64,000 bases of DNA from Corynascus novoguineensis (lineage: Eukaryota; Ascomycota; Sordariomycetes; Sordariales; Chaetomiaceae). The stretch is from contig MU857722.1 of the NCBI GenBank assembly GCA_033296725.1, positions 1-64,000 of the forward strand, given 5' to 3'. The notes beneath the pieces were generated by a model that saw only the letters and a program-made list of their open reading frames with translations, did no database searches and had not been told where the DNA came from. The position numbers and the translations under genes are program-made. Position 1 is the first letter of the stretch. Every line of letters begins with the position of its first letter. Shown here piece after piece: positions 44,980 through 55,544 of the stretch.

Positions 44980-45681
44980 TCAAAATACTCGCGTCCCCGC
45001 CTTCCCACGCGTTGCTTCCACCTTTCTTTCTGCAAACTGCCCCAGGTCCTTCTCCAGGACGGCAAACCGCAGCTCCTCGGGCGGCACCAACGCCACCCCT
45101 CCGGACTTCTTGAGCTCCTCTACGGGAAATGCCTGAAACTGGTCTTCTCGAAGCTGATACCCACGGCGAACGTACCAGGCGATAAGCTCAGCGCGCGACG
45201 CGATGACGCGCATGTAGATGCGGTTCACGCCGGCCCAGCGCTGCAGGCAGTAGTCCTCAGCGTGTGCCAACATCGCCCGCCCAATGCCACCACCCTGACG
45301 CCGCGGGGACACGGCGAAGAGACCGAAGTAGGCGCTCCTTGCTTCTTCGCGGCGAATGACTTCACAGCAGGCAAGCACAAGTTCGTTTGCCTTCTGTGGT
45401 TGTGTTGCTGGTGGAGGTTGCGTTTCCGTGTTCGTGGGACTGCGCTCATTCTCCGAGGTGGTGGCAGCGGCGGTGGCCAACAGGACGGCGCCGTCGGGGT
45501 CAGTGATCTTTGCCAGCAAGGTTGAGTCGTCGATGCGATTGCCAGTCAGATAATCAGCTTCCGTTGTCCAGCCGAGGCGGCTCTCATCGCCTCGGTATGC
45601 GGACTCAATCAGAGAATGGATGACTTGGAGATCCTTAGGGTTTGCGACCCGGAAGGAGATAAAGGGAGCAGTTTGGGGCAT
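44980..45681 (-). CDS. GNAT-family N-acetyltransferase, copy 2
   Basis: Single-exon protein of 233 aa from the ATG at 45681 (MPQTAPFISFRV). That start aligns with the start of copy 1; an upstream in-frame ATG at 45750 is less likely. Motif A, FAVSPRRQGGGIGRAMLAHAE, is nearly identical to copy 1, as is RAELIAWYVRRGYQ. The insert between core strands and the C-terminal tail have diverged. Same orientation as copy 1, consistent with unequal-crossover duplication. Confidence 0.88.
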   Translation of the reverse strand: MPQTAPFISFRVANPKDLQVIHSLIESAYRGDESRLGWTTEADYLTGNRIDDSTLLAKITDPDGAVLLATAAATTSENERSPTNTETQPPPATQPQKANELVLACCEVIRREEARSAYFGLFAVSPRRQGGGIGRAMLAHAEDYCLQRWAGVNRIYMRVIASRAELIAWYVRRGYQLREDQFQAFPVEELKKSGGVALVPPEELRFAVLEKDLGQFAERKVEATRGKAGTRVF

Positions 45682-46369
45682 GTTTAAGGTTGAAGATTGA
45701 GGGTATTTAAAACTGAGTATTTCAAGCCTCAGGAGGGTTTGGTATGACAATGAAAGAATTCTCGCAAAGAAGTCGTTGACTGGACTTTGGAGCCTTGAAA
45801 ACGGAGTGAGACATGGATAACCATCATGTCAATGGAAGGGCGTTGGGGGCCGCAAATTATGTAAAAGGCGTCATACACGAGGGAACCAGCACAAGCAAAG
45901 CCGCTTGGCCACTGATTCGGGTTTCTCGAGGGCATTCAGATGATCAACTAAACAATTCAGAATCTTTGAAAGTAACACTGAAACATGCAGGCTCAACTGT
46001 CCCAATTTGTCATCTGATTGGCATGGAGATATTGGTGTTAGAAGTGCGAAAAAAAAAGGGGGGGCTGTAACGTTATCATTTATTCGCCTTGTTCTATATA
46101 ACAACCACACGTTACTTTTCGTTTCTGAACTGTGGGAGTACCTTTTGCACAGCAGCCTCATCTTATGGTGCCGTAAGTGTTGCAGTAATTCGCAGCATTC
46201 ACACACCCTCGGTGCCTAGCCACACCGGGCCAGAGGTGCAGGTAAAGTCGTCGCTGTTAAACTCTCGATTGCAGGCGGCTTGCATGAAGAGTATGCCGCT
46301 GGCCTCCGAGCTTGACCTAGAAATCGGAGGTAAGCAATCAGACATGCCAAGTGAATGCCTTGAAGTCAC
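45682..46369. other. Intergenic, no gene recognised
   Basis: GNAT copy 2 promoter side, then the 3' flank of the secreted-protein gene. ORFs here (45813-46070 and 45871-46206) lack motifs. Confidence 0.5.
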
Positions 46370-47329
46370 TTACGAGCCATCATCGCACGTCCAACGCTCT
46401 GAGATCAAAAGCGTGTTCAGCCGGGAGTTAAACACAAAGCTCGCTGTGGTGGTGGTGGTCTCGTTTCTGGAAGATGAGCAAGGCCCGACAAAGATGCCAT
46501 CGTGTGGGGCAGAAGGTGAGCAATCGAATGTGTTGCCGGTTCTCCAACTCCTCAGAGTGAACCACGGGCCCGTATCTGCATGTATGGCATTTGGATCGGT
46601 TGGCGTAGCCCCTGGCTCCATCTTGTATTTCCGGAACCAGTCCTCCACTGACCACGACCAGTACTGCCCCGAGGTATCTGCACAGGGTGAGGTTGCGTTT
46701 CCGGGATTCGAAGGGATCGATGTCGTCGCAATGTTGAGCTCCGGGCGCGTGCCAGAGGACGTGCTCTCGGGGACGCAGTAGCTGCTGCCCTCGTCCGTCG
46801 TTGTGCAGTTAAGGTTCAGCTCGATTGATCCTATGGCAAGTCCCTCAAGACTGTTGGCGCCAACAAAGCGTCAGCCACTTGCACCCGAAGTAGGGATGTT
46901 AGTCAAACTAAGGTGGCCAGCCACCCACCCTTCAGCGTCGGAGCAAGTGAATGTATGCGCCAAGTACATGGTTGTACTATTCCAGTCGAAGGCCGAGGAT
47001 ACGGTATTGTCAAGTCCTGACCCGGCTCCAGTGAAGATGCACTCTCCCCATATCAACCTGCTGCCGCCTTCGTACCAGCCAGCCCACGCCTCCGGCCATT
47101 GCAAGACGCACTCATATAGAGGAGTCCCAAAGCTGCTTCGCAGGCTGGCGGCGAATGTGGCGAGACCGTCTTCCTTGCTCGGGTCTGGACCATCATATCG
47201 CACATCCCCTAGGGGGTACTCAAACCCGGCTCCGTCGGAGCTGCTGCACGGTCGGGCGGCATCAACCCTCCACGAGAGCAGCAGCGTAAACGGGACGGCA
47301 CAGGCCAAAGACTGCAGCTTGTTTCGCAT
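46370..47329 (-). CDS. Predicted secreted protein of unknown function
   Basis: Exon 1 is 47329-46929 and exon 2 is 46850-46370, 882 nt (293 aa). Without splicing the frame is cut by TGA at 46871-46873. A 78-nt intron (donor GTGGGT, branch CTGAC, acceptor CAACAG) removes it and keeps the frame. The N-terminus is a signal peptide (RNKLQSLACAVPFTLLLSW, cleavage probably after VDAA). The mature part has several cysteines and multiple N-glycosylation sequons (NST, NCT, NAT, NET), consistent with an extracellular glycoprotein. No membrane segment or known domain was recognised. Confidence 0.72.
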
Positions 47330-47926
47330 GGTGTTAGCAATATGTTGGCTGAGCTAACGATGACAAGAGGAACCTGCGAGTTGGCCAGTTTGTTTAAATC
47401 TCACTGGCAGGCAATAGTTGAAAGACCGAATTGTGCGGGGAAGAGAACAAGCCCGAGATACTGTGTAACCCCCTCATCCCAGATTGCCAGCGCTGCCGTC
47501 TTCGTTGAGGTTACGTCCGGGTATGCGGCGCCGGGGAGATTGTTATTTGACCGGATATTAAACAAAGTCTTGAGAGACCCCTCACGATTCTTGTGATCCG
47601 CATTCTAGAAGGACTACTAGGTACAACTGCCGGCCCTCAAAATCTCTTTAATATAGCAGCACGTGTACTGGATTAAGCACGTCGCCCGGTGCGGAACGGC
47701 ATTGGGTTCCATTATCCAGACCGGCACAAGCCAGAGGCGTATTTAGTGGCTGGAACCATTTGAATCTCTGTTCAGGGGGGTGCCAAACTCGGTTTCTGTA
47801 CCAAACTGTGTGGCCTTTTACGCCGCTAGACCTTTGGAGGACTCAACCTCAACACCCGCCTTGACACCAGATCGATTCTCCTTAACACCTTTCTTTAGTG
47901 GCTTTTGTACGATTTAATTCACCAGA
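47330..47926. promoter_or_regulatory. Divergent promoter of two secreted-protein genes
   Basis: 597 bp between oppositely oriented secreted-protein genes. Contains CACGTG near 47661. No gene was recognised. Confidence 0.5.
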
Positions 47927-49156
47927 ATGAAGTCCACTGCTCTCTACCTTGCGCTACTGGCGCAAAAGTCTGCGGCGCAGCAGATGATCCGCTTCGGTTG
48001 CTCGCAACTTGTCGTCGCCCGCATGGACCCTTTGGTCAACCCGGGGCTTCCCCAGTCCCCCCACGTCCACCAAGTGGTAGGGGGCAATTCCTTTAACATT
48101 TCCATGAACCCGGAGACCCATGATCTCGTCAGAGACTCGACCTGTACCACCTGTACCTTTTCAGAGGACTTTTCCAACTACTGGACCGCCGTCTTGTACT
48201 TCCGCGCCCGAAACGGAACCTACCGGCGCGTACGCCAGTTTCCCAACGTCGGTTTACGGACGGATGGCGGAATCACCGCCTACTACATTCCCCCATGTCC
48301 GTCGCTTCTGTTGGGTGGGCTGGATTCGTGGAGCTAACTGACCTGCAGACGACGGCAAGACCAGAGTCACGGCTTTCAAGCCCGGCTTCCGCATGCTGGT
48401 GGGTGACGCCTCCCTACGGGAGGCAGAGGGAATGCAGAAGCAGCTGTGCCATCGCTGCTTGGGCGCCGAGTATGACCAGGGCGGCGCTCCCTGCACGGGG
48501 TCGGACACGCAGACCCTTCCCGACCACTTCTGCGAGGGCGGCATCCGGACGACCATAACTTTTCCCACTTGCTGGGACGGCAAGAACATTGACAGTCCGG
48601 ACCACAAGAGCCACGTCGCCTATCCCGAGACCGGGTCATTCGAGACCACCGGCCCCTGCCCTGAGAGCCACCCGGTCCGACTACCTCAACTCATGTACGA
48701 GGTCATGTGGGATGTGCGTACCGTTTACCCAGATACAAGCTACAATCCATTTCAAGTTGGCATCAAGCACATTAGACGCTAACCTGATCCTCAACAGACT
48801 GCCGAGTTCAACGACAAGGACCTCTGGCCCGAAGATGGCTCCCAGCCGTTTGTCTGGAGCACAAACGATCCCAGCGGTTATTCGCAGCATGGCGACTATA
48901 TGTTTGGATGGAAAGGAGACTCTTTGCAGCGCGCATTGGATGCCCGCTGTGGAAATGCCGTCTGTAAGGAACTCCGAACCCAGACGTCCGAAGAGGCCAT
49001 GCGGTGCACTCTGCCGCAGAACATCCCCGAGGACGTGGATGGATGTAAGTCTATCGCCTTAATTGCAGTGTAGGGAAGTCTTGAAAGCTGACTGGTTTGA
49101 TAGGGTTGGACAAGATTCCTGGTTTGGAGCCTGTGATCGACGGAGGTCAGAAGTAG
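47927..49156 (+). CDS. Secreted DUF1996-domain protein
   Basis: Exons 47927-48296, 48349-48713, 48798-49044 and 49104-49156 total 1035 nt (344 aa). Joins read AYYIPPYDGKTRV, VMWDTAEFND and DVDGWLDKIPG. The signal peptide is MKSTALYLALLAQKSAA. Family features are RFGCSQLVVARMDPLVNPG, SPHVHQVVGGNSFN, CTTCTFSEDFSNYWTAVLY, TFPTCWDGKN and SQHGDYMFGW. The fold is thought to resemble secreted copper/histidine-rich proteins or hydrolases, but the activity is unknown. No C-terminal WSC or GPI part is present, so it is the short form. Confidence 0.92.
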
Positions 49157-49741
49157 ACGACAGTTCGAGCTGCACTGGCACCTGATTACCTTGGTGCATA
49201 GGATGTATCAGAGGTTCGTCAGTAGCCAGATCACGCTTTGAGCCAATCAATCAAGTCAGAACAGAAACCAATTCCACAATTAGAATCACTGTAGCCGACC
49301 TCTTCGTCATTTCCACTGAAGGGTTGCGATTACCTTTCTGCGACTTACCAAGGTGCTATTGGGTAGATAAATAGCTACCTAAAGTAGGTATCAAGTTACC
49401 ACGCATGCATATACAGACCTGAAATAGTTGAGTTGAGGAAACCTAACAGACTGATGTGGTGGCATTGCTTGTCTCAGTGGTTGGGAGCAGAGCTTATCCG
49501 GAATTCAGACATGAATCAACCGTTGAGCAGTACGAAGGACCCAGTGGCGCTTTACTCAGGCTCAACGGCCAATTCCCTAGAGTATTACTGCAACTGAACG
49601 GAGAAGAGGCAAAGTCACCTGTCACAGGGCGCAAGCAGAAGTCTACCCAACACGCTCATGTTTATTGACTGTGGTGCTATATAGCCGTAACAGCATAGTG
49701 CTTGGCTGTCATGGCTAGTTATTCGTAACATCCCTTTTTTT
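49157..49741. other. Intergenic between convergent genes
   Basis: AT-rich with TAGGTA/ACCTAC words near 49375-49400. No gene was recognised. Confidence 0.5.
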
Positions 49742-50165
49742 TCAGTTGACGCTGGCCTGGCTGAGATCCTGGATGATGTTCGCCCCATCAAACAGGCCAC
49801 CGCCGGGAGCGTTCGCGCGGCAGAGGGTGTTCCCACGCTCGAAGACGTTGTTGTCGCACGTCAGGCTGCTCTGGCCAATGCAGCTGAGACTGCTGCCGCC
49901 TGTTGCATTTGTTAGATTTGGAATTCGAGCATCACCTCCAAGGAAAAATGTGAAACGCACAATTGTTGCCGCCGGGCACGCAGCGACCAGACTCGCCGTT
50001 GGCGGCGGTGCAGGCGTCCTGCTTCAGACTCGTGTTGGCGACGCAGCAGTTGCCGACGGGCACAGGGCGGTTCTGATTCTGGCGGGCAGCAATGGTGGTG
50101 CCCTGAGGAAGGGCCGTAGCCACGGCGGCGATGCCGAGAAAGACCGTAGCGAGAGTGAACTTCAT
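49742..50165 (-). CDS. Small cysteine-rich secreted protein (effector-like)
   Basis: Exons 50165-49961 and 49899-49742, 363 nt (120 aa), intron of 61 nt with GTGCGT donor and AACAG acceptor. The signal peptide is MKFTLATVFLGIAAVATA, with a possible Kex2-like AAR before the mature part. Eight cysteines follow, in the order CC-C-C-C-C-C-C. The hydrophobin pattern needs two CC pairs separated by single cysteines, so this is not a hydrophobin. The even number suggests four disulfides. Function is unknown; such proteins may be effectors, antimicrobial proteins or surface proteins. Confidence 0.8.
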
Positions 50166-51478
50166 GTTGGCGAGGTGGTAATAAAATGAGGTTTGATGCT
50201 GGATGTGACAATTTTATACAACAGAAGAAAAGATATATACAACTGTGAAAGGGACCAGCCCAGGACAAGAATTGAAGACTGATGTTGCGAGAGTTTGACT
50301 GAGGACTGACTTAGTATGATGAGAAGCAGGTCATGGAAGGCGGGTTGAACGCTGGGTTATATACATGCAGACGCTCACCAACTTCGTCGACTCTCGGGTT
50401 ATGGTAGTAGCCGCCCGTCTGATGCCAAACATTCTCGAACGAATGTTGAGACCCCGTCAATGCTGCGCTTAGCCCAAATTGGTCGGTGCAAGGCGTCCGG
50501 TTGTGGAATCAGGAGTTGTCTCGGAGTTTTTTTGAGACGGACCCAAGAAATTTCCGGATACAACGGCAATAAAGAGCAGCCGCGCACCGCTTGAAACTCG
50601 GCCGCTGGGTACGAGTAGACGAAAAAGGAAGAAATCACGAGGCCCCTGTTTCGCATCATCGTCAACTTGCGCCTCACCGTACCCCACACTAGCCTAGCTC
50701 AGTCGCTCCTAGGTCGAAGGTTTCCTGGACTCGGTTACAACTGCTATTATACACAGCTCTAGCTCCCCGATATGGTGTCAGATAGGTGCCTGGCATTCCT
50801 GGTATAGATTGGATTTGCGTCCTCAATGTCGTAACTGCCCCAGCAAGCGGTGCTCAAAGCTTCAGTGAATAAAGCTGCCTCTGTGCCTATCTGGGAAGCA
50901 TCTCACATTCCGACTCTTCATACTCGGTGCTAGCATTTCAGTCCGTAACGCTGGGCGCTGTGCTCACCTTATCTATCGCGCAAAGTGTAACCTGGGTTCG
51001 TGGCCCTGACTTGGCGCCTTGCTTTCTCACGTTTTCGAGGTGGCGAGAGGATAGCCGAAGTAGAACTAAAGAGATTGTGTCCAAAAACACAAGCTTGGAG
51101 CGAGTTCTTGCTTGGCTTAAGGTCGCATGAATGAGACAGAACCTCAATATCTTGGCGCTTGCACAGCAGGGAAAAAAAATCATCGCGCTCGAGACGGAAT
51201 TTACAGGCCATGTTACCTGAGTTGCCCGATCTGAGGTGTTAACAGAGTAGCCTTTGCTGATTCAGTTCTTCTTTTATTCTCTTTTCCTTCATTTCCACTT
51301 TCTTGTCCATCTTTGAGCAGGTTGGCGCGCCAGAAAGAGACGGTCTACCTGGTAATTGGCAGTTAGACTCAACTCGAAACCTGGAAATCCCATCATTGAC
51401 CCCTGCTGGAATGAGGTCAAGGTACCTACCTACCTAGCCAATTGAGTTCGTTGTCCCGCAAACACCGAACCCTCTTCT
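50166..51478. other. Intergenic, no gene recognised
   Basis: 1.3 kb with short motif-free ORFs only. Pyrimidine-rich sequence lies near 51270-51310. Confidence 0.5.
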
Positions 51479-51898
51479 TCAATTTTCATCCTTCCCTGGA
51501 TTCCCTCCTTCTAAGAACTTGAAAAATGTAACCGTGTTCCCGTCCACGTCTCTGATGGTAAACTGACGGTACCCCCATTCCTTATCTGCGAGCTCCTCCA
51601 CAATCTCAGCAACCCTTTCCGACTGCAGCTTTCGGTAAAAGGCGTCTAACTCGGTCGTGCCAAGGGCTATCCATGCTGAAGACTTGCCGACGGCGTTCGA
51701 AAAGTAAATATTGGCCGCAGCTTTGTCGCCCGCGTACAACGAGCAGAAGGTTGCTAGTCCAGACTCGCTGTCCGTGTGGATGCCGCCGACGGTGAAGCCA
51801 AGCACGTTGGAGTAGTAGTCGACCGTGGCCTGAATATTGCCCGAGTAGAAATGCGGAATGATCTTCCACGCAGATTCGATATGGTTGCGGTCCGCCAT
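51479..51898 (-). CDS. VOC-family (glyoxalase/bleomycin-resistance fold) protein
   Basis: Single exon, 139 aa. The N-terminal strand IIPHFYSGNIQATVDYYSNVLGF and the C-terminal FTIRDVDGNTVTFFKF are the classic paired beta-alpha-beta-beta-beta halves, with candidate metal ligands H and E/D at the usual places. Such proteins include glyoxalase I, extradiol dioxygenases and drug-binding resistance proteins; which applies cannot be told. Confidence 0.85.
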   Translation of the reverse strand: MADRNHIESAWKIIPHFYSGNIQATVDYYSNVLGFTVGGIHTDSESGLATFCSLYAGDKAAANIYFSNAVGKSSAWIALGTTELDAFYRKLQSERVAEIVEELADKEWGYRQFTIRDVDGNTVTFFKFLEGGNPGKDEN

Positions 51899-53230
51899 TG
51901 TATAGTGGCTTAAAGTGTCCGAGGTTCGTGTGGGCCTTAGTTCAATTGTATGCGCTAAGGCTTAAAGATCAATAGAAACGCGACTAAGTTAGTCAAACTA
52001 GGCTAAGTAATGGCGGCCCCTGATGTTACAATTCTACGAAGCAATGAGATTAGGAATGAAAAGAGGAGGTTGCACACGTGGCGGCAGCCAGGTGCTCATC
52101 AGGTGACTGAGATGCCTTAGGCACCTGTACAGGCTTCGGAGACTGGTGCCTTAGGCACTCGACTTGAAGGTAATGTGTGGAATGAGATCAAGCATATAGC
52201 TTCCTGCCAACGTTGCCGCCGCGTAGGTGGCATTCATTTGTTCAGTACCGCTCTGGTGTGGATGATGGTACTGGTTGAATTTTTTGACAAACATTGCCCG
52301 CGGCCCTGAAGTGGGTGTAGTTGGGTGGCCAGACAGGACGGCAGGAAAATGTATGCATGGTCCTAGAGAAGGGTATTCAGAGCAGAACGATAAACGAATT
52401 AGCTTAGCGAGAGAATCGTTATTCCCCTGGTCGCTTCTCTATTCTCTTCGCACTCCGGTGCTCCATCGCATCGGCTGGTGCCCAGCAGCGTTTGCCAACT
52501 CAGATTCATAATTTCAGGCAGAAGTTGGTGTAAGTGTTAATGGATTGTCCAACATCACTTTTTAGTTGGAAAATGGTGACAGCTGTGAGAGATTTTCAGC
52601 CAATAGGAGCTTTCAAATTGCCATGCCTGGATAGTGCCATGCCCGTGTATCAATTTTGCCATGGCGTCTAACAATCGCCTTCCAGAAATGGTTTCATATG
52701 GTGTCATGGGGTGCATGTTGTGAGGTTGCGATTGATCGCCGGTTTTGGGGTCGTCTTGTTTGCCAACAGCGACGTTAACACGCGAAAGCACATGCTCGTA
52801 AGAGACTAACACTAATAGGCATGTATCAAAGCTCAATTAATCGTTGCTTCTCCGAAGCAACTTCCAAGAAAAAACCCTGTCAGCCGGGGAAAATAGACTC
52901 CGCGGGCGGCCAATTAGAATCCTCTGTCCTCTCCACTTAAATGCCTCCCTTGAAACTACTGCTTTAGATTCCTCAAGAGCAATGCCAGCTTTCAACGCGC
53001 AATTAGCACGGCTCTTCTTTTGCTTGCGTCGTCTCTGGAGTTGACGGATTCATCAGATCTCATCTTATTTATTGGGCCCAGCGTTCCTTGTCTCAGCTAA
53101 TTGAGGAGATCGTTCATTTGGTCGTTCTTTGGTCCTTCGTTGGGACATTCTAGAAACGCCTGTTTTGCAAACATAGCCGTCATCGGCCCAGACGATATCA
53201 AGAACTACAACCCTGACAATATTTTGCCAG
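51899..53230. other. Intergenic, with unseen first exon of the NACHT gene
   Basis: Contains two copies of a palindromic word (entered separately). The 5' exon of the NACHT-ankyrin gene must lie here if the acceptor at 53229-53230 is real. ATG at 52981 is one candidate, but no convincing donor joins it. Confidence 0.4.
52113..52157. repeat. Two copies of palindrome TGCCTTAGGCA
   Basis: TGCCTTAGGCA occurs at 52113-52123 and again at 52147-52157, 34 bp apart, each an almost perfect inverted repeat around its centre. It lies between the VOC and NACHT genes. It may be a dimeric-factor binding pair or chance. Confidence 0.55.
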
Positions 53231-55544
53231 AGACACCGAGGCCATCGACCGAATTCGAAAGTGGCTTGAGCCGACGCCATATTACCATGAGGGCGGCGAG
53301 TATCGTAGACACCTCACATCCCACGTGGATGGGACTGGCCAGTGGCTCATAGCGACTGAAACGTACCAAAAATGGCATGACGGCGAGGATCGCGGGCTGC
53401 TGTGGATCAGGGGCATCCCAGGCTCCGGCAAGAGCGTCTTTGCTGCCATGCTCACGAATGAGCTCGTGAAAGAAGGTCACCCTGTTCTCTTCTTCTTTTT
53501 TCGGCAGATCATCAAAGCAAACCACGAGCCGGTGCAGATGCTGCGGGACTGGCTGGATCAGATCCTGGAATACAGTCCCCCGCTTCAGAGGGAACTCAAA
53601 GTCTATATCGATAAGACACAAACCCACCTCAACCGCGAGCTTTCGAGTCTTAGCATCGACGATCTCTGGAAACACTTGAAGTCAGCACTAGCTCACTTGC
53701 GCAGGGTGTATCTGGTTGCGGATGCTCTCGACGAAATGAGCAAAGGCAACGAGGAGTTCCTCAAAGCTTTAGCAAAACTTGGGTCGTGGAAACCAAGTCA
53801 GGTGAAGGTCTTGATAACGAGCCGTCCCGTCAACACCGTCGAGGCGCCCCTTTGTCAGTTGCCGGCACTCCGTATCCGACTAGAGGAGAGCCTGGTTGAT
53901 AGCGACATTGCAAAGTTCGTTGACCACAGCCTGGGGCAATCGACCATCCCACCCGAGGAACGCGCCTTGATCAAATACGCGGTGCCGGGCCGAGCGAATG
54001 GTCTGTTCCTATACGCCAAGCTCGCCATGGATGCCTTTCTTGAGCCAAATGCAGATGTTGGACAAATCCTAACAAAGCTGCCGACAGACCTCAATGCCAT
54101 GTATGATGACCTGCTTAAAGAGCATGCCAAAACATCTGGTGTGTCTAACGATATCCAGCACCTTCTCCTGTGCTGGGCCACTCATGCAATCCGCCCGCTC
54201 CGTCTGCTCGAGATGGCAGAAATGCTCAGTGCCACATACGACATGCCTGGGGATCGCCACGACCTCAAGAGCGCCAAGGCCCTCGTGCGAGTCGCTTGTG
54301 GGCCGCTGCTCGAGATCCATCCCGACGAGACAGTCTCGATTGTGCACCATTCCCTTACCGAATTTCTCGTCGGTACAACGCGGTCTAGATCAGCAGGAGA
54401 AGAGCAGAGGGTATTCTCGTTTCCCGTTCTGTTACCGGGCCCTACCCACGAACAGCTGGCACTTTCCTGCATCCGGTACCTCGAATTGTCCGGATGTTTG
54501 GACAGTGTTCTGGACGCTGAACGAACAGAAGAGGACGCTCCCGCCGCTGTTACCTCGCGTTACAGTGCCATTCGACTCCAGTTTCCTTTTGCTGACTATG
54601 CCTGCAAGAACTGGGCTGTCCATGCTGCAAAGTCTATGAGTGACGCTGTCCCGTCGGGCGCGCTTCTCGCGGCTATAGACGGGTTTCTGGCACCTGGCCG
54701 GAGGCTCGACGCCTGGCTCAGCATCGAATGGTTGCCACGCGCGACGAAAGGTGTTACGTCTTCCCATGTCGCCGCGCGTTTCGGCTTGACCCATTATCTG
54801 GAAACTCTCGTACAGTGCGCGAGGTTGCCGGATGTCAATAGTCGCGATTGTAAAGACCAAACGATGCTGTTCCACGCAGCCGAGGAAGGCCATGCGGGTG
54901 TGGTCAAGCTGCTGATCGACATTGGGGCCGACCCTGACGCAGAAAATTACGTTGGTCTTAAGCCGCTGCACCGCGCAGCAACGAACGGTCACGCCGCTGT
55001 TGTTGCGGTGTTGCTACATGCCGGAGTCGACCCTCTGACCAAGAAAACCCGCGATGGCCCGTATCCGGGATATGGGAAGATGCCGTCAACCATTGGCCAG
55101 ACACCGCTAATGTATGCCTGTCAAGCGGGTCATGTGGCAGCCGTCGAGGCCTTTCTGCCGTATTTGAAAGGTATCGAGACGATGCAATGGGCACTTCACT
55201 GGGCTTCGAAGGCAGGTCAGGCAAAGGTGGTTCAGCGACTTCTCCAGCATCCGGGCGTCGATGTCAACGCCAAGTTACGCGGATATACACCGTTGTTCCA
55301 TGCCTGTGCGGAGAATGATGTGGCAACCATCGAGACTCTCCTTGAGGCAGGTGCCGATGCTACCATTCTTTGTCAGGAAGACTCCGACGAGCAGGCGTCC
55401 CGGGACACCCATAAACCTGGTTCTGACTGTTCATTGTCCCCACTTGAGGCATTTTGCAATTTTCGCCCTGAACATCCCCGTTCAGAGCTTGACATCAGCA
55501 TTGTCCTCGGGCGTAGGCAAATAGCCGCTCGGTTTGAGGCCTAA
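53231..55544 (+). pseudogene. NACHT-ankyrin (NLR-like) gene, 5' part up to inversion breakpoint
   Basis: STAND-class NTPase of the kind involved in fungal nonself recognition. Frame opens at a probable acceptor (CTGAC branch, TTTTGCCAG ending 53230) and reads DRIRKWLEPTPYYHEGGEY, then HVDGTGQWL. The Walker A is GIPGSGKSV, Walker B YLVADALDE and sensor KVLITSRP. Winged-helix-like sequence is followed by ankyrin repeats from about 54830 (LFHAAEEGHAGVVKLLIDIGADP). Family similarity stops at SELD (55488-55491). The last 18 codons to the TAA at 55542-55544 are antisense of the inverted segment. The first exon is not identified. Confidence 0.75.

Noticed and set aside
49742..50165. Hydrophobin call for the eight-cysteine secreted protein
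   Set aside because: The hydrophobin order C-CC-C-C-CC-C is not met; only one CC pair occurs, at the first position.
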